A stretch of DNA of 20,351 bases. Source: a virus. The position numbers and the translations under genes are program-made. A model generated the notes under the pieces. It searched no databases, had not been told where the DNA came from, and saw nothing but the letters and a program-made list of their open reading frames with translations. The DNA lies in IMG/VR virus record IMGVR_UViG_3300032309_000360, positions 1 through 20,351 of that record; one strand, written 5' to 3'. Of the stretch, positions 18,696 through 20,351 are shown in pieces (position 1 is the stretch's first letter; each line of letters begins with the position of its first letter).

Positions 18696-20351
18696 TTATT
18701 TGCCATAACGTTCCATAATTGCCACTTCAGCGTTCAGGGGTAGCCCTGCTGCCCAAGCTGGCGGCTCACACATAATCTGCACCAGCCGCTCTGCTGCGGC
18801 TTCGGCTTCATCTTCTGGCACTTCCAAGACGATTTCATCGTGGATGTGCAGCACTACGTTGTCCAACCGACGCAAGGCGTGACGCAGCAAGTCGTTGGCG
18901 ACAGCTTGCGTGATGTTTTCACACGCCAGACCGCGCCACAGCCGCGCCCTTGGCCATTCTTTCGCGTCTGCGGCTGGCTTCCAAGAAGCCTTCGCGTAGG
19001 TCAGATTGCCTTCCTCGTCGAAACGAGCGAAAGGATAACATAACACACGGCCAGACGGAAGGGCATACCAAAGATGCAGTCCGTCAAATAAATATGTAAT
19101 GCGGCCAACGCTAAACTCGCGGCCCTTGTTCCGCATGGCGCGCATATAAGTTTCTTCAAGGCCAGCCCAGTAAGGCACAGCCCACTTGTTAGCCCTGCGC
19201 CATGCGTCCACCATGCGCTTCGCGTCGCTCTCTGACATCATCAGGCCGTAGATGCGCCCCATGCTGGCAAACGCACCGACACCGCCGGCGAAGCCACAGG
19301 CCAACTCTTGAACCTTACCAATCTGGCGCTGGTCGTTGTTGACATCGGTATAACCGACATGGAAGGTCGCCATAGCGTTGTGCTTGTAGACATCCTCACC
19401 CTTGGCAAAGATGTCCAGCTTGTTCGCACCAAAGACGCTGTTGGACGCCCACGGCGTCACCCGCGCTTCGATGGCGGCCCAGTCAGCGACGATAAGCTGC
19501 TTGCCTTTGTCAGCCATCAGCGCAGGGCGCAGCATACCTTTCAGCACGTCGGTTACGCGGCGGCCATACTCAGGGACAATCTGGTGACCCCGCACCATAG
19601 CCTGCCGCACTAATGCAGGGTCTGCGGCGCACTTTCTTGGGAAGTTATGGACCTGAAGCCCATATGATGAAGCGCGGCCAGTAGCGCTACCTCCTGCAAA
19701 TACGAACGCTCCTCTAACGCGAAAATCTTCCTCATCAGCGAGCGCCGCTGCGCGTTGGAACTTCGCAACGGACGATGCCCACAGATCGTCCGCGCACTGG
19801 ATGACTTCGGCGACTTCCGCTGGGACTTCATCTGGGTTCTCCTCTGCCAACACAAGTAAGTTGGCGCGCACGTTCTTGTCAATGGACAGTTTCTCGACGC
19901 CGTCCTTCATCACGGTCGCCACGGCTACAGCCTGCGGCCCTACCCTAGCTAACACCCAATCCTTCATCTTCGGGCTGCGGACGGACTTAATCTCGCCGTG
20001 CGTCACCTCTGCGACAATGGACTGTATCTCAGTCAATTCAGTCTCAGCGTAGCGCACCGCTGCCTGCGCCAATGGACGGTCCAGCAGCACGCCGCGGTCG
20101 TTGATGCGCTCGTTGACGTGATAGTCGGCCAACTCATCAGCCGACAGCGGACGCTGCGCCTGCGCGATAGCGCGCATGGCCCGCACGTCCTGTTCGCAAT
20201 AGTCAACCATTTCCTGCATCAGCGCCGCATCCTCACGGAACGTGCCGTCAGCTTGCGGGATGGACAGCAGGCGGATCAGTTGACTGCCGCGATGGTCTTT
20301 CTTCATGGTCGCGCCAGCAAAGCGCCCGACATCCTCTAGGCTACCCGGCGC
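18696..20351 (-). CDS. Family A DNA polymerase with 3'-5' exonuclease region (partial at 5' end)
   Basis: The frame is open to the right edge, so the N-terminal part is missing. The visible start includes exonuclease-like residues (LEDVGRFAGATMKKDHRGSQ upstream of VDYCEQDVRAM, the Y-x-x-x-D Exo III motif). Polymerase motifs follow: motif A LIVADWAAIEAR (metal Asp), motif B DQRQIGKVQELACGFAGGVG (R-x-x-x-K with aromatic/Gly finger helix), motif C VVLHIHDEIVLEV (H-D-E, metal residues). The thumb/finger sequence GSATGRASSYGLQVHNFPRK is typical of phage polymerases of this type. The last residues VAIMERYGK end at TAA eleven bases before the primase-helicase ATG. It copies the phage genome. Confidence 0.93.
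   Translation of the reverse strand, partial: APGSLEDVGRFAGATMKKDHRGSQLIRLLSIPQADGTFREDAALMQEMVDYCEQDVRAMRAIAQAQRPLSADELADYHVNERINDRGVLLDRPLAQAAVRYAETELTEIQSIVAEVTHGEIKSVRSPKMKDWVLARVGPQAVAVATVMKDGVEKLSIDKNVRANLLVLAEENPDEVPAEVAEVIQCADDLWASSVAKFQRAAALADEEDFRVRGAFVFAGGSATGRASSYGLQVHNFPRKCAADPALVRQAMVRGHQIVPEYGRRVTDVLKGMLRPALMADKGKQLIVADWAAIEARVTPWASNSVFGANKLDIFAKGEDVYKHNAMATFHVGYTDVNNDQRQIGKVQELACGFAGGVGAFASMGRIYGLMMSESDAKRMVDAWRRANKWAVPYWAGLEETYMRAMRNKGREFSVGRITYLFDGLHLWYALPSGRVLCYPFARFDEEGNLTYAKASWKPAADAKEWPRARLWRGLACENITQAVANDLLRHALRRLDNVVLHIHDEIVLEVPEDEAEAAAERLVQIMCEPPAWAAGLPLNAEVAIMERYGK

Noticed and set aside
1-20351. Genome-wide TAG recoding (alternative code)
   Set aside because: TAG ends six apparently normal genes here (stops at 3400, 5583, 9147, 13714, 16015, 16215), and no other core gene is broken by in-frame TAG. 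The coat amber is a single event.
1-20351. tRNA or rRNA genes
   Set aside because: No cloverleaf with conserved T-arm sequence was found by eye on either strand; a tRNAscan run would be decisive.

Overview
The window is about 20 kb of a tailed double-stranded DNA phage with P22-like head genes. The head set is recognisable from protein sequence: a small and a large terminase subunit, a long P22-type portal, a scaffolding protein, a P22-type coat protein, and the start of a gp4-like tail accessory factor. The gp4-like protein suggests a short-tailed (podovirus-like) particle. Clear Shine-Dalgarno sequences, ATGA/TAATG stop-start overlaps and sigma70-like promoters suggest a Gram-negative, probably proteobacterial, host. 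No integrase, repressor, lysis gene, tRNA or CRISPR array is visible. The window is cut at both ends: the gp4-like gene runs off the left edge and the DNA polymerase gene runs off the right edge.

Layout. (1) Positions 1-11.9 kb are one leftward (minus) late operon, in order of transcription: terS, terL, four very small Lys-rich genes, portal, a fibre/adhesin block (Gly-rich fibre, small C-terminal-helix protein, helical protein of unknown role, small beta-rich protein, FN3 plus Gly-rich adhesin, a 107-aa protein), scaffold, coat, two small probable virion proteins, a 59-aa protein and the gp4-like protein. Hairpin terminators separate the last head genes. (2) Positions 11.9-12.6 kb form a gene-free divergent control region dense in tandem, inverted and palindromic repeats. 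It holds a leftward promoter at each of two places. (3) Positions 12.6-16.2 kb are a rightward block of about twelve small early/accessory genes: a cysteine-rich protein of unknown function, a C5-methyltransferase-like protein, three tiny membrane proteins and a tandem pair of paralogues. (4) A terminator at 16.2 kb separates this block from a convergent leftward replication pair: a family A DNA polymerase followed by a primase-helicase.

How the parts fit together. The replication pair copies the genome. The early block probably acts on the host or modifies DNA. The terminase pair packages DNA through the portal into a shell built from coat and scaffold. The Gly-rich proteins probably contact the cell surface.

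The most unusual points are: an in-frame amber codon at codon 4 of the otherwise intact coat gene; the nested repeat region bracketing an extended -10 promoter (candidate replication origin and/or operator array); a possible leaderless terS transcript; a hairpin over the scaffold ribosome-binding site; and the uncharacterised cysteine-rich protein.
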